This document shows positions 26,552 to 36,550 of a stretch of 61,797 nt of DNA, piece after piece. Position 1 is the first letter of the stretch; each line of letters begins with the position of its first letter. The notes under the pieces were generated by a model, which was not told the DNA's origin, did not search any database, and saw only the letters and a list, made by a program, of their open reading frames with translations. The stretch is from an uncultured Clostridiaceae bacterium. GTDB lineage: Bacteria > Bacillota > Clostridia > TANB77 > CAG-508. The stretch is taken from assembly GCA_947577025.1 (NCBI GenBank), contig CANPTO010000015.1, positions 1 to 61,797 of the forward strand, written 5' to 3'. Both the position numbers and the translations under genes were made by a program.

Positions 26552-27071
26552 AAAATATAATGATTTAAAAATAACTTATACTAAAGGCAGGAAAGCGACA
26601 TTAACATATCGCCTATACACATAGAAGGGCAAGCCTTCTAGAGTTAATAAAAGAATATAAAATTTAAGCAAATATGATGCAGAAATTCACCGAGTGAACT
26701 GGCTGAAACCCGCTATTCTTCGTTTAAAATCAAAAATAAAAAGCAGAGGCCTTAAAAAAGTTCACCAAGTGAACAAGAGATACCTTATAAAAGTACACTA
26801 AGTGAACTTGAAAAAGATTTTATTTTAAAAGCAAAAATTTTAGAAAAAAGGAAAATAAAAGGGAATTGATTTTATAAAAACACGATAATATAATGGTAGC
26901 ATGAAAAACTACCTTTATTGTTACCCCTTGATACAGTGTAAAAAAAGGAAAGATTTGGGACGCGTCAAAAACTTTCCTTTTATTTTTTACATTATTTTTT
27001 AACTTTAAATAAAAAAGGAAAGTTTTTGACGCGTCCCAAATCTTTCCTTTTTTTACAGCCACTTTTTATTT
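26552..27071. repeat. Intergenic stretch with palindromes and a mirrored terminator pair
   Basis: There is no intact gene. Three imperfect palindromes of the form TTCACYRAGTGAAC lie at 26686-26699, 26761-26774 and 26794-26807. Two ACGCGT-family hairpins follow at 26947-26977 and 27017-27047; they are exact reverse complements of each other over 31 bases. They terminate adhE on the minus strand and anything entering from the left. Confidence 0.65.
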
Positions 27072-29675
27072 CTACATATTTCCATAGTAACTATCTATCA
27101 ATATTTGTTTTATTTCCTCAACTAATGGAAGACGTGGATTTGCTGTGGTGCATTGGTCTTCAAAGGCTCTGTCTGCTAGCATGTCTACTTTTTCTAGCCA
27201 TTCTTGTTCATCTACTCCTTGTTCTTTAAATGATGCTGGTATTCCTAAGTCTCTATTTAATTTTTTAATTTCTTCTATTAGTGAGTTTACTCCTTCTTCA
27301 TTTGTATATGCTGGGAAGCCCATTCTCCTTGATAGGTCTGCATATTTTTGGTCTGCTATGAAGTATTCATATTTAGGGAATGATACAAATTTTGTTGGTT
27401 TAGTAGCGTTATATCTTATTACATATGGAAGAAGTATTGCATTTATTCTTCCATGTGGTAAGTGGAATTCCCCTCCTATTTTGTGTGCTATTGAGTGGTT
27501 TACTCCTAAAAATGCATTTGTAAATGCCATTCCTGCTATTGTACTTGCATTATGCATTTTTTCACGTGCGTGTTTATCACTTCCATTGTTATATGCTGTT
27601 CTTAGGTTTTTAAATACTAATTCTACTGCTTTTTCTGCTAAACCATCTGTATAGTCTGATGCCATATTTGAAACATATGCTTCTATTGCATGTGTTAATA
27701 CATCCATACCCGTATCTGCTGTTATTCTTTGTGGAAGGCTCATTACTAAGTCTGGGTCTACTATTGCTACATCTGGTGTTAGTTCGTAGTCTGCTAATGG
27801 ATATTTTTTATTTATTGTTTTATCTGTAATTACTGCAAATGATGTAACTTCTGAACCTGTTCCTGATGTTGTTGGTATTGCTACCATTTTTGCTTTTTCT
27901 CCTAATCTTGGGAATTTATAAGTACGTTTTCTAATGTCCATGAATTTTAGTTTTAAGCCTTCTACATCTGCATCTGGGTGTTCATAAAATAGCCACATTC
28001 CTTTTGCAGCATCTATCGGGCTACCTCCACCTAATGCTATTATAACATCAGGCTTAAACTCATTCATCATTGTGACTCCTCTTTTTATTGTATCAAAAGA
28101 AGGGTCTGGCTCTACATCTGAGAATATTTCTGAATGAACATATTCATTTCTTTTTCTTAAGTGGTATAATATTTTATCTACATAACCAAATTGTACCATA
28201 GATTTATCTGTTACTATAAATGCTCTTGTTATATCTGGCATTTTTTCTAAGTATGATATTGCACCTGCTTCAAAATATATTTTATCTGGAACTTTAAACC
28301 ATTGCATATTAACTCTCCTTTTCGCAACTTTTTTAATATTAATTAAGTTTACACTTGATACATTTGATGTTGTTGAATTTCCTCCAAATGAACCACATCC
28401 TAATGTTAGTGATGGCATATTTGTATTATATATATCACCAATTGCACCATGTGTTGATGGAGAATTTACAATAATTCTTCCTACTTTTACTCTTTCAGAA
28501 AATCTTCTTATTGTTTCTTCATTTTCTGAATGTATAACTGCGCTATGGCCTAAGCCTCCAAATTCAATCAGTTTTTCTGCTAAATCAATTCCTTCATCTT
28601 CATTTTCAACAATATAATATGCAAGAACTGGACTTAATTTTTCTTTTGAGAATGGGAATTCTATTCCTACTCCATTTTCGTGTAATACTAATACTTTTGT
28701 ATCTTTTGGTACTTCTATGCCTGCCCTTCCTGCTATATCATATGGACTTTTTCCTACTATATCAGCATTTAAAGCACATCCTTTTTCTTCTATAAACATA
28801 CTATTTCTTAATTTGCTAGTTTGTTCATCACTTAAGAAATAACATCCTGCTTCTTTCATTAGTTTTTCAAATTCTTCATGAATATCATTATCAACAATTA
28901 CAGATTGCTCTGATGCACAAATCATACCATTGTCAAAAGATTTTGATAAAACTAAATCATTAACAGAAGTTTTAAGTTTAGCTGTTTTATCTATATAACA
29001 AGGTACATTACCAGGACCAACACCTAAAGCTGGCTTACCTGATGAGTATGCAGCTTTTACCATACTAGTACCACCTGTTGCTAATATTAAATCAACTCCT
29101 GGGTGATGCATAAGTGCTGAAGTAGCTAAAATTGAAGGTTCTTCAATCCATAAAATACAATTTTCTGGTGCACCTGCTTTTATTGCTGCATCTCTAACTA
29201 TTTTTGCTGCCTCTACGCTACATTTTTGAGCAGATGGGTGAAAACCAAAAATAATAACATTTCTAGTTTTTGCTGAAATTATAGATTTGAACATTGTTGT
29301 AGAAGTTGGGTTTGTAACAGGTGTTACACCTGCAATAATACCAATTGGTTCTGCAATTTCTTCATAGCCCTCTTCTTCATTTTCATTAACTACTCCTACT
29401 GTTTTAGCATATTTAATGCTGTGATAAATGTATTCTGTTGCAAACATATTCTTAGTAATTTTATCTTCATAAATACCACGTCCTGTTTCTTCTACTGCCA
29501 TTTTAGCAAGTTCCATGTGATGTTCTAAGCCCGCCATAGACATTGCTTTTACTATATTGTTTACTTGTTCTTGATTTAGTTTCATGTATTCTTGTGATGC
29601 TTTTTTAGCTTTCTCCACTAAATCATCAATCATAGCCTTAACTTTGGCTTGTTCTTCTTCTGTATACTCTGCCAT
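27072..29675 (-). CDS. adhE: bifunctional acetaldehyde-CoA/alcohol dehydrogenase
   Basis: AdhE reduces acetyl-CoA to acetaldehyde and then to ethanol, regenerating two NAD+. The N-terminal aldehyde dehydrogenase half (to about 440) has the catalytic cysteine in [10 protein letters not shown] and [14 protein letters not shown] for NAD. The C-terminal iron-dependent alcohol dehydrogenase half has [26 protein letters not shown] and metal ligands in [15 protein letters not shown] and PHGRIN. The start is ATG 29675 behind AAGGAGAG, giving 867 residues, normal for the family. Its leader holds a conserved nested-stem repeat. Confidence 0.97.
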   Translation of the reverse strand: MAEYTEEEQAKVKAMIDDLVEKAKKASQEYMKLNQEQVNNIVKAMSMAGLEHHMELAKMAVEETGRGIYEDKITKNMFATEYIYHSIKYAKTVGVVNENEEEGYEEIAEPIGIIAGVTPVTNPTSTTMFKSIISAKTRNVIIFGFHPSAQKCSVEAAKIVRDAAIKAGAPENCILWIEEPSILATSALMHHPGVDLILATGGTSMVKAAYSSGKPALGVGPGNVPCYIDKTAKLKTSVNDLVLSKSFDNGMICASEQSVIVDNDIHEEFEKLMKEAGCYFLSDEQTSKLRNSMFIEEKGCALNADIVGKSPYDIAGRAGIEVPKDTKVLVLHENGVGIEFPFSKEKLSPVLAYYIVENEDEGIDLAEKLIEFGGLGHSAVIHSENEETIRRFSERVKVGRIIVNSPSTHGAIGDIYNTNMPSLTLGCGSFGGNSTTSNVSSVNLINIKKVAKRRVNMQWFKVPDKIYFEAGAISYLEKMPDITRAFIVTDKSMVQFGYVDKILYHLRKRNEYVHSEIFSDVEPDPSFDTIKRGVTMMNEFKPDVIIALGGGSPIDAAKGMWLFYEHPDADVEGLKLKFMDIRKRTYKFPRLGEKAKMVAIPTTSGTGSEVTSFAVITDKTINKKYPLADYELTPDVAIVDPDLVMSLPQRITADTGMDVLTHAIEAYVSNMASDYTDGLAEKAVELVFKNLRTAYNNGSDKHAREKMHNASTIAGMAFTNAFLGVNHSIAHKIGGEFHLPHGRINAILLPYVIRYNATKPTKFVSFPKYEYFIADQKYADLSRRMGFPAYTNEEGVNSLIEEIKKLNRDLGIPASFKEQGVDEQEWLEKVDMLADRAFEDQCTTANPRLPLVEEIKQILIDSYYGNM

Positions 29676-29697
29676 ATTTTTATCTCTCCTTCTTTCC

Positions 29698-29746
29698 CTT
29701 CCCATTAGGAAACGTCCCCAATGAGAAATCTGTCCCTTTTGGGAAC
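29698..29746 (-). promoter_or_regulatory. Nested-stem leader element upstream of adhE
   Basis: Read on the gene strand, it begins GTTCCCAAAAGGGACAGA and ends CATTGGGGACGTTTCCTAAT plus GGGAA, directly before the adhE ribosome site. Related elements precede leuS (33353-33509) and the histidine kinase (54951-54999). Here the 21-base core between CATT and AATG is the reverse complement of the core in the kinase copy. Confidence 0.65.
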
Positions 29747-29760
29747 TTTTTTCTATTTAT

Positions 29761-29788
29761 ATTATATATTAACATGAAAAAAAGTCAA
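29761..29788 (-). promoter_or_regulatory. Sigma-A-type promoter for adhE
   Basis: On the minus strand TTGACT and TATAAT are separated by 16 bases. The start point would fall just before the leader element, placing that element in the 5' untranslated RNA. Confidence 0.65.
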
Positions 29789-29830
29789 CAATTTTTTGTC
29801 GACCTTTTTCCTTAAAAAATTTTCTATTTT

Positions 29831-31126
29831 TTATATTAAATGCACTGCATACAGTGGTATACTTTTAATATTGTTACTTGTTCCAAAATTTTTACTAGAT
29901 ATTCTTATAGCATATTTAGGTTTATATTTGTTTATATATGCAGCTAAGCTCTTTGATGTTGTATTATCAGAAGCTTTTACTTCTACTGGTATTATTTCAT
30001 CATCTATATTTAGCAAGAAATCTATTTCTGCTTTTGAATTGCTCTCATAATAGTATAGTGGTTTTCCTTTTGATTTTAATGTTTGTGCCACATAGTTTTC
30101 AGCTATAATACCTTTATATAACATGTTTACATCATTTAAAATGCTTGTAATACTTATTTTTGCTAGTCTCATTAAAAGTCCACAATCACTTAAGTATAGT
30201 TTGAATATTTTTGATTCTTTATATATTTCTAATGGCATTTTAGGTGTTTTTACTAAATTACATTCTAATATAATTCCACTTTGTATTAGCCATTCTATTG
30301 AAGATTCATAATCTCTACTTCTTGCATTTGAGCTTATTACTTTGTATTGAAATTTTTGATTTTCTTTTCCTAATTGTATTGGTATACTTTTATAAATTTC
30401 TCGTACTTTTATTGCTTCACTACTTGTTGTGTATTTTGACATGTCGGCAATATATGCTGTTAAAATATTTTCTTTTATATCATTACTATAAAGTATAATA
30501 TCTTTATTTTTTGAAATAAGTTCATTAATAGAAGCCGGCATCCCTCCTGTACATAAGTATATTTTGTACAGATTTAATGCCTTTTCATGTAATGCTTTAT
30601 TCATAGGCTCCATTTTTTCATAACATCTATGAATTTCATCTGAAAGTAAGTCTTCTTCCATTGCCCATAAAAACTCTTCAAAATCTAATGGATATAAATA
30701 TTCAATTCTCACTTTACCTACTGGGAAAGATGAAGTATACCTGTTTATTTTTACTCCTAATAGTGAACCTGCGCATATTATTTTGTATGGCTTTTCTGAT
30801 TCACAAAAGTATTTTAAAGAATTAATTGCTCTTTCGCTTTTTTGTATTTCGTCAAAAAATAAAATTGTATTTTCTATATCTATTTTATATCCTAAAAAAG
30901 TACTAATTTTATTTATAATGTCTTCTGGGTTTAAACTTCCTTCAAAAAAAGATTCATAAACATCGTTTTCATCGAAATTTATATATATTTGATTTTCAAA
31001 ATTTTCTTTGCAAAATTTTTTTATAATATATGTTTTTCCAGTTTGCCTTGCACCTATTAACATGAATGGAATGTTTATATACTCATTTTTCCAAATATTT
31101 AATTTTTCAGTAAATTTTCTCTCCAT
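29831..31126 (-). CDS. AAA ATPase with DUF4143 domain
   Basis: This 431-residue protein has Walker A GARQTGKT at about 23-30, Walker B ILFFDEIQ near 90, and sensor-like ICAGSLLGV, followed by a C-terminal DUF4143 domain with EIDFLLNIDDEIIPVEVKA, a nuclease-like D-E-x-K strand. Such proteins are common, standalone, and of unknown substrate. The ATG follows GAAGGTGAGAAA. A terminator separates it from the upstream gene. Confidence 0.85.
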   Translation of the reverse strand: MERKFTEKLNIWKNEYINIPFMLIGARQTGKTYIIKKFCKENFENQIYINFDENDVYESFFEGSLNPEDIINKISTFLGYKIDIENTILFFDEIQKSERAINSLKYFCESEKPYKIICAGSLLGVKINRYTSSFPVGKVRIEYLYPLDFEEFLWAMEEDLLSDEIHRCYEKMEPMNKALHEKALNLYKIYLCTGGMPASINELISKNKDIILYSNDIKENILTAYIADMSKYTTSSEAIKVREIYKSIPIQLGKENQKFQYKVISSNARSRDYESSIEWLIQSGIILECNLVKTPKMPLEIYKESKIFKLYLSDCGLLMRLAKISITSILNDVNMLYKGIIAENYVAQTLKSKGKPLYYYESNSKAEIDFLLNIDDEIIPVEVKASDNTTSKSLAAYINKYKPKYAIRISSKNFGTSNNIKSIPLYAVHLI

Positions 31127-31177
31127 TTTCTCACCTTCTTTATATATATTATATCTATTTTTTGCTATTCAGTCAAT

Positions 31178-31233
31178 AAAAAGTGAAATTTTTCACATTT
31201 TTGGCTTCAAAAATGTGAAAAATTTCACTTTTT
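31178..31233. terminator. 26-bp perfect hairpin terminator
   Basis: AAAAGTGAAATTTTTCAC and its exact complement form a 26-pair stem with loop GCTT and A/T ends. It lies between the DUF1653 gene stop and the AAA ATPase start. Confidence 0.85.
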
Positions 31234-31274
31234 TAACTATTGTTATATTTTTTTGTAATAATCATTTTTATTTC

Positions 31275-31607
31275 CTACCTAGCTTTTTCCATATATTCTA
31301 ACTTTTCTTTTATAAATTGCTCGCTTTTTACTATCTTTATCTCATCTTCTGTAAGTTTTTCTATACGATGTTTCTGATCCCATTGTTTTTGTTTTTCTTC
31401 TGATAATTCTCCAATTAAATCATCATATTCTCTTGTAAATATTTTGCCTTCTTGAAATAAATTTTTATATACTACTAAATTATCTAGTAGCTTGTTTGCT
31501 CCTTCTCCTGTATAAATAACATCTACTGCAATAATTTCATATATATTCTTTTCAATTAGACTATTTCCCTTAAAATGCTTGCATAAATCTCCCGCTTTTA
31601 TATTCAT
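31275..31607 (-). CDS. DUF1653 domain protein
   Basis: The 110-residue protein matches DUF1653: GDLCKHFKGNSLIEKNIYEI, then LVVYKNLFQEGKIFTREYDD. After the domain it has a polar helical tail (EEKQKQWDQKHRIEKLTEDE). DUF1653 is a small SH3-like fold of unknown role. The ATG follows AGGAGGAAAATTAA. Confidence 0.8.
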   Translation of the reverse strand: MNIKAGDLCKHFKGNSLIEKNIYEIIAVDVIYTGEGANKLLDNLVVYKNLFQEGKIFTREYDDLIGELSEEKQKQWDQKHRIEKLTEDEIKIVKSEQFIKEKLEYMEKAR

Positions 31608-31680
31608 TTAATTTTCCTCCTAATTATATTTATAAATATTTTATCATACATAATTAAATTTTGCATTACATTTTTATTTT

Positions 31681-31720
31681 TTCCCTTCCATTTGTATAAA
31701 TAATATAGTATAATATTAAC
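31681..31720 (+). promoter_or_regulatory. Promoter-like block before the HipA-like gene
   Basis: TTCCCTTCCATTT followed by TAGTATAATA gives a clear -10 TATAAT at 31709. The whole block is repeated almost base for base at 33301-33340, upstream of leuS. The -35 region is poor. Confidence 0.5.
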
Positions 31721-31774
31721 ATTAGAGGGATTAAAAATTGCTCTAATTGTGAAGAGTTTATAGGAGTAAATAAT

Positions 31775-32635
31775 ATGATTGATTTTACAAATGCAATAGA
31801 AGAATTCAATAATTATAAAGGTTCCGAAAAAAAGAAAACTTTAATATATGATAATAAAAAATATTTAGTAAAATTTCCAGACCCAGTACGAGAAAAAAAC
31901 AAGAATATATCATATATCAATAATGCATTTTCTGAATATATTGGAAGTAATATATTTAAAATATTAGGCTTTAAAGTACAAAATACAATACTAGGGAAAT
32001 ACGAATATAATGGTAAAGAAAAGATAGTTTGCGCTTGTGAAGATTTTACAGATAATGAAAATGTATTATATGAATTTGAAAATTTAGCTTTGAGCACAAA
32101 TCCGGATAAAAAAATTGAAACAGAGTTAAGTGATATAATAGAAGTAATTAAAGAAAGTAACATGATTGATACAAAATCAACAACACAAAAATTTTGGGAT
32201 ATGTTTATTGTTGATAGCTTAATTGGAAATACTGATAGGCATAATGGTAATTGGGGATTTTTATTAAATAAAAATACTGGAAAAGTAGAATTTTCTCCAA
32301 TTTATGATTGTGGTTCATCTTTAAACCCAATGCTTGAAGATGAAGAAATTGAAAAAATGACTGAAACAGAATTAAAAAATTTAGCAATAAATTGTTATTC
32401 TTGTTTAAAAGAAAATGGTAAAAAAATTAATTATATGACTTACGTTAAAGAAGCTAAAAATGAAGAATGCAATAATGCCATTAAAAGGTTATTTTTGAGT
32501 ATAGATATAGATAAAATAAATAAATTTATTGATGATGCTGAAGGTATATCTAAAACAAGAAAAGAATTTTACAAAAAAATAATAGATAAGAAATATGAAA
32601 TATTAAAAGGAGTATATGAAAATATAAATAGATGA
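31775..32635 (+). CDS. HipA-like (CtkA-type) kinase-domain protein
   Basis: This 286-residue protein has the HipA C-terminal kinase core: DSLIGNTDRHNGNWGF with catalytic Asp and Asn, and SPIYDCGSSLNP for the magnesium loop. The N-terminal VKFPDP strand binds nucleotide. It lacks the HipA N-terminal subdomain and has no HipB gene beside it, as in Helicobacter CtkA. It is probably a protein Ser/Thr kinase; its target is unknown. The ATG follows AGGAGTAAATAAT. Confidence 0.8.
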   Translation: MIDFTNAIEEFNNYKGSEKKKTLIYDNKKYLVKFPDPVREKNKNISYINNAFSEYIGSNIFKILGFKVQNTILGKYEYNGKEKIVCACEDFTDNENVLYEFENLALSTNPDKKIETELSDIIEVIKESNMIDTKSTTQKFWDMFIVDSLIGNTDRHNGNWGFLLNKNTGKVEFSPIYDCGSSLNPMLEDEEIEKMTETELKNLAINCYSCLKENGKKINYMTYVKEAKNEECNNAIKRLFLSIDIDKINKFIDDAEGISKTRKEFYKKIIDKKYEILKGVYENINR

Positions 32636-32680
32636 CACATTTGGAAACATCTCTAATATTTTAGGAAAAGTATATTTATA

Positions 32681-32717
32681 AAAATAGGGCAGAATTATTA
32701 ATTCCGCCCTATTTTTT
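32681..32717. terminator. Bidirectional terminator between convergent genes
   Basis: AAAATAGGGCAGAAT pairs with ATTCCGCCCTATTTT and has T-runs on both strands. It serves the HipA-like gene and the facing membrane-protein gene. Confidence 0.85.
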
Positions 32718-32718
32718 A

Positions 32719-33201
32719 TTATAACTCTTTTTCTCTGATCAACTTATTTTTAAACTTCTTTGATATCTTTGATGGGGCTACTAGCCACAATATAATAACT
32801 ATTAAAGATAATAAGATGTTCCAGTTAAAAATTAAAGATGTAAAAGTACAAGCACAAAAGAAAGTATTTAATGTATTACAATCACTTAATATTACATTCA
32901 ATAAGTTGTTTTTATAGATATCTAACTGCTCATCTTCTATTGCATGTCTTATTGCCTTTAAGCTGTCCATGCATGTCAAAATACACCACACTATAACTAA
33001 GCCTACTTCAAAAAGTATATCAACCACTTTGTATGATATTTGATACAAGAATATTTCAGGCATTATTTTGGCTAATCCTAATGTAACTAGATCCACACCT
33101 AACAATATATTAATAATCCATGCAATTGTACCAAATACTCTAATTATCCGTTCTGAGTTGCTAATAAGTTTCTCTTTGATTTCTACTTTCACATTTTTCA
33201 T
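32719..33201 (-). CDS. membrane protein, function unknown
   Basis: The 160-residue protein has four predicted membrane helices (around 20-45, 55-78, 105-125 and 125-145) and basic termini ending FKNKLIREKEL. I do not recognise the family. The start is ATG 33201, eight bases after AAAGGAG. It faces the HipA-like gene and is divergent from leuS. Confidence 0.65.
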   Translation of the reverse strand: MKNVKVEIKEKLISNSERIIRVFGTIAWIINILLGVDLVTLGLAKIMPEIFLYQISYKVVDILFEVGLVIVWCILTCMDSLKAIRHAIEDEQLDIYKNNLLNVILSDCNTLNTFFCACTFTSLIFNWNILLSLIVIILWLVAPSKISKKFKNKLIREKEL

Positions 33202-33300
33202 AGTCAATTCTCCTTTTAAAAAATTATTTTTTAAAGTTACTAAAAGCTTACATTTATATTTTAATATAGTTTACCATAATTTGCAACTAATTTTTAATTT

Positions 33301-33340
33301 TTCCCTTCCATTTAATAAAATAATGTAGTATAATAGCAAT
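33301..33340 (+). promoter_or_regulatory. Promoter-like block before leuS, twin of 31681-31720
   Basis: TTCCCTTCCATTT and TAGTATAATA with TATAAT at 33329 repeat the block upstream of the HipA-like gene. The predicted start point lies close to the leader element beginning at 33353. Confidence 0.55.
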
Positions 33341-33352
33341 ATTATTATAGAT

Positions 33353-33509
33353 TTCCAAAAGGGACAGATACCCCAAAAGGATTTTCCAGTCGTTGGAAAC
33401 GAAGCTAAGTTAGCCGTTAGGAATGAAATGACTTTACGGATAACTTATGCGTAGTAAAACGAAGAAGTGTTACGAATGGAATATGCATAGTAACGTCCCC
33501 AATTGGAAC
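33353..33509 (+). promoter_or_regulatory. Expanded leader element upstream of leuS
   Basis: It begins TTCCAAAAGGGACAGATACC and ends AACGTCCCCAATTGGAAC, the two ends of the adhE and kinase leader element, but about 115 bases are inserted between them. The insert holds TCGTTGGAAACGA and several direct or inverted short words. I looked for T-box features (the TGGNACC antiterminator bulge) and found none. Confidence 0.55.
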
Positions 33510-33530
33510 AAAAAGAGAGGATGATTATAA

Positions 33531-35948
33531 TTGACTTATAACTTTAACGAAATCGAAAAAAAGTGGCAAAATTATTGGGATAAAAATGAGTCTTTTAAGG
33601 CTGTTACTGGCAATACTAAAAAAGACCCTTATTATATTTTAGTTGAATTTCCATATCCTTCTGGAGCAGGCTTACATGTTGGGCATGTTAGAAGTTATAC
33701 TGCACAAGATGCTATTGCTAGAATGAAGAGAATGCAAGGCTACAATGTTTTATACCCTATGGGTTGGGATGCTTTTGGCGCTCCTGCTGAGCAATATGCT
33801 ATTAAAAACCATATTCACCCAAAGGATGCTGTTAAGGAAAATATTGCAACTTTTAAAGGTCAAATGAAAAATTTAGGTTTTTCTTTTGATTGGTCTAGAG
33901 AATTTTCTACTACTGACCCTGAATATTATAAATGGACTCAATGGCAATTTTTACAATTTTATAAACACGGTATGGCTTATAAAGATACAATCGGCGTTAA
34001 CTGGTGCCCTACTTGCAAAAGCGTTTTATCTAATGAAGATGCTGCTGGCGGTGTTTGTGAAAGATGTGGAAGCCAAGTTGAACAAAAAGAAAAAGCTCAA
34101 TGGATGCTTAGAATGAGTGATTATTCTGAGGACCTACTTAAAGGTTTAGATGATACTAATTTTGCGCCTAGAGTTAAACTTGGTCAAATTAACTGGATTG
34201 GTAAATCTACTGGTGTTGAACTTGATGTTAAAATTAAACAAGGTGGAAGTTTTTCAATTTTTACTACTTGTATTGAAACAGTTTATGGAATTACTTTCTT
34301 TGTTATTGCACCAGATGGCAAGCTTATTAAAGAATTAATGCCAATGGTTACTAACAAAGAAGAGGTTAATGAATATATTAAAGAAACTGCTAAAAAGAGT
34401 AGTATGGAAAGAACAGAGCTTAATAAAGGTAAAACTGGTTGCAAATTAGAAGGTGTTAGTGCTATTAACCCTATTAATGGAAAAGAAGTTCCTATTTTTC
34501 TAGGTGACTTTGTTTTAGGTGATTATGGTACAGGCGCAGTTATGGCTGTTCCTTCTCATGACCAAAGAGATTTTGAATATGCTATAGAGCATAATTTAGA
34601 TAGATTGCAAGTAATTGATGGAAAAGATACATCAAATGAAGCTTTTGAAAAACAAGATTATTTAGGTAAAGGTTGCAAACTAATTAACTCTGAAGAATTT
34701 ACTGGTTTAACTGTTGAGGAAGCTAAAGATGCCATTACTGAAAAACTAGTAAATATGGGTATTGCAAGAAAAGTTAATAATTACAAAATGAGAGACTGGG
34801 TTTTCTCTCGTCAACGTTTCTGGGGAGAGCCTATTCCTATGATTTATTGTGAAAAATGTGGATGGCAACCTATGAAAGAAGAAGACCTACCTTTATTATT
34901 ACCAGATGTTGCAGAATATGAGCCTACTGAAAATGGTGAAAGTCCACTTGCAAATATTGAGTCTTGGGTTAATACAACTTGCCCATGCTGTGGTGCTCCT
35001 GCTAAGAGGGAAACTGATACAATGCCTAACTGGGCAGGTTCTAGCTGGTACTTCTTAAGGTTTATGGATGCCCATAATGATAAAGAGTTTGCTTCTATTG
35101 ATGCTATGAAATATTGGAACAGAGTTGACTGGTATAATGGTGGTATGGAACATACTGCAAGACACTTACTTTATGCGAGGTTCTGGGTACAATTCTTATA
35201 TAATATTGGTTTAGTACCTAATAAGGAAATGATTTGGACTCGTGTAAGCCATGGTATGGTACTTGGTTCAAATAATGAAAAAATGAGTAAATCTAAGGGC
35301 AATGTTATTAACCCTGATGATATTGTTAATGAATATGGTGCAGATACTTTAAGAGTTTATGAAATGTTTATGGGAGACTACACTCAGGATGCTCCTTGGA
35401 GTACAGATTCTTTAAAAGGATGTAAACGTTTTATTGATAAGGTAATTCGTTTAAAAGAAAAAATAGTAGATAGTGAAGAATATTCTCCAAAACTAGAAAG
35501 CATTATTCACAAAACTATTAAGAAAGTACAAACTGATTTAACTACTATGTCATATAATACAGCAGTATCAGCCTTAATGATTTTAGCTAATAGTTATGAC
35601 GATGAGAAAACTATAACTAAAGCAGATTATAAACTTCTTTTAACATTATTAAACCCAATTGCTCCACATATTACAGAAGAGCTTAATGAAGAATTAGGAT
35701 TTAAGCCAATATGTGAATCTACTTGGCCTATATATGATGAAGCAAAAACAATAGCTAGTGAAATAGAAATTCCAGTTCAATTTAATGGAAAACTAAAGGC
35801 TACAATTACAGTTCCTTTAAACTCTGATGAGAAAAACGTAAAGGAAATTGTCCACAAAAATGAAACAGTTTGTGGATTGTTAGAGGGAAAAACTATTGTT
35901 AAAGAGATTTATGTTAAAAATAAAATTTACAATATAGTTGTGAAATAA
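33531..35948 (+). CDS. leuS: leucyl-tRNA synthetase
   Basis: LeuRS charges tRNA-Leu. Seen are the HIGH-class motif PYPSGAGLHVGHV, the zinc cysteines CPTCKSVLSNED and CERCG, the CP1 editing domain with GDYGTGAVMAVPSHDQRD, the KMSKSKGNVI loop near residue 583, and the anticodon-binding domain. The length of 805 residues is normal. It begins at TTG 33531, giving MTYNFNEIEKKWQ, the usual N-terminus; AGAGAGG lies 11 bases upstream, and an ATG between them is out of frame. Confidence 0.97.
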   Translation: MTYNFNEIEKKWQNYWDKNESFKAVTGNTKKDPYYILVEFPYPSGAGLHVGHVRSYTAQDAIARMKRMQGYNVLYPMGWDAFGAPAEQYAIKNHIHPKDAVKENIATFKGQMKNLGFSFDWSREFSTTDPEYYKWTQWQFLQFYKHGMAYKDTIGVNWCPTCKSVLSNEDAAGGVCERCGSQVEQKEKAQWMLRMSDYSEDLLKGLDDTNFAPRVKLGQINWIGKSTGVELDVKIKQGGSFSIFTTCIETVYGITFFVIAPDGKLIKELMPMVTNKEEVNEYIKETAKKSSMERTELNKGKTGCKLEGVSAINPINGKEVPIFLGDFVLGDYGTGAVMAVPSHDQRDFEYAIEHNLDRLQVIDGKDTSNEAFEKQDYLGKGCKLINSEEFTGLTVEEAKDAITEKLVNMGIARKVNNYKMRDWVFSRQRFWGEPIPMIYCEKCGWQPMKEEDLPLLLPDVAEYEPTENGESPLANIESWVNTTCPCCGAPAKRETDTMPNWAGSSWYFLRFMDAHNDKEFASIDAMKYWNRVDWYNGGMEHTARHLLYARFWVQFLYNIGLVPNKEMIWTRVSHGMVLGSNNEKMSKSKGNVINPDDIVNEYGADTLRVYEMFMGDYTQDAPWSTDSLKGCKRFIDKVIRLKEKIVDSEEYSPKLESIIHKTIKKVQTDLTTMSYNTAVSALMILANSYDDEKTITKADYKLLLTLLNPIAPHITEELNEELGFKPICESTWPIYDEAKTIASEIEIPVQFNGKLKATITVPLNSDEKNVKEIVHKNETVCGLLEGKTIVKEIYVKNKIYNIVVK

Positions 35949-35950
35949 AC

Positions 35951-35985
35951 AAAAATAGGAACCTCAATTAGAGGTTCCTATTTTT
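35951..35985. terminator. Bidirectional terminator after leuS
   Basis: AAAAATAGGAACCTC and GAGGTTCCTATTTTT form a perfect 15-pair stem with loop AATTA. It serves leuS and the convergent gene ending at 35987. Confidence 0.92.
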
Positions 35986-35986
35986 G

Positions 35987-36457
35987 TTAAGCAATTATCC
36001 AGTCTTCAAATTTGGTATAGCTCTGATCTAAAACTGATTCAAATCCATCATCACGCTTAACTACCATATGGCTTTTTGATGCAGATAATAAGGTAACAGG
36101 CTCATTAATATAAGATTTAGATCCCATTGCAGTGGGGTTTATTCTTCTTATTTTTTTACCTTTCCACTTACTTAAATTAGTTCCTCCTGATCGCAGTGCC
36201 TTTTTATACGTAATCCAATTCATATCAGTAAAACTTGTAGGCAGAATTTTTTCTTTATTTCCAGAAAGCCAACTTAATGTTGATTCCCTATATCTAATCT
36301 TTCCTTCTGCTGTAAAGCCTAATAACAAAATAGCGTGACTTGTGTAGGAGCTGTCTCCTTCACATGTTGGTTTTGTTCTAATTATCTCCTTCCCTATGTA
36401 TTTGTTTAACCGTTTAATTGTTTTCTTCATTGTTTTCTTCATAGTTTCGCTTTTCAT
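35987..36457 (-). CDS. protein with two tandem small beta-domain repeats
   Basis: The 156-residue protein is an internal duplication. Unit one has YIGKEIIRTKPTCEGDSSY followed by a hydrophobic strand; unit two has WKGKKIRRINPTAMGSKSY followed by VTLLSASKSHMVV. The shared G-K-x-I-x-R-x-x-P-T-x-x-G-x-x-S-Y pattern suggests two small SH3-like barrels that might bind RNA, DNA or protein. I do not recognise the family. The first residues are very basic (MKKTMKKTIKRLNK), and several early methionines make the start uncertain. Confidence 0.65.
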   Translation of the reverse strand: MKSETMKKTMKKTIKRLNKYIGKEIIRTKPTCEGDSSYTSHAILLLGFTAEGKIRYRESTLSWLSGNKEKILPTSFTDMNWITYKKALRSGGTNLSKWKGKKIRRINPTAMGSKSYINEPVTLLSASKSHMVVKRDDGFESVLDQSYTKFEDWIIA

Positions 36458-36550
36458 TCTTTACCATCCTAATTATTTAATTAAATAATTAATTACTTAC
36501 TTCCTATATTGTAAAATAGGAATACTGTTGTTAGTCTCTATACAACATTT

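Noticed and set aside
33341..33530. T-box riboswitch upstream of leuS
   Set aside because: A T-box would be expected before an aminoacyl-tRNA synthetase, but no TGGNACC bulge, AG bulge or terminator was found; the leader is the dispersed nested-stem element instead.
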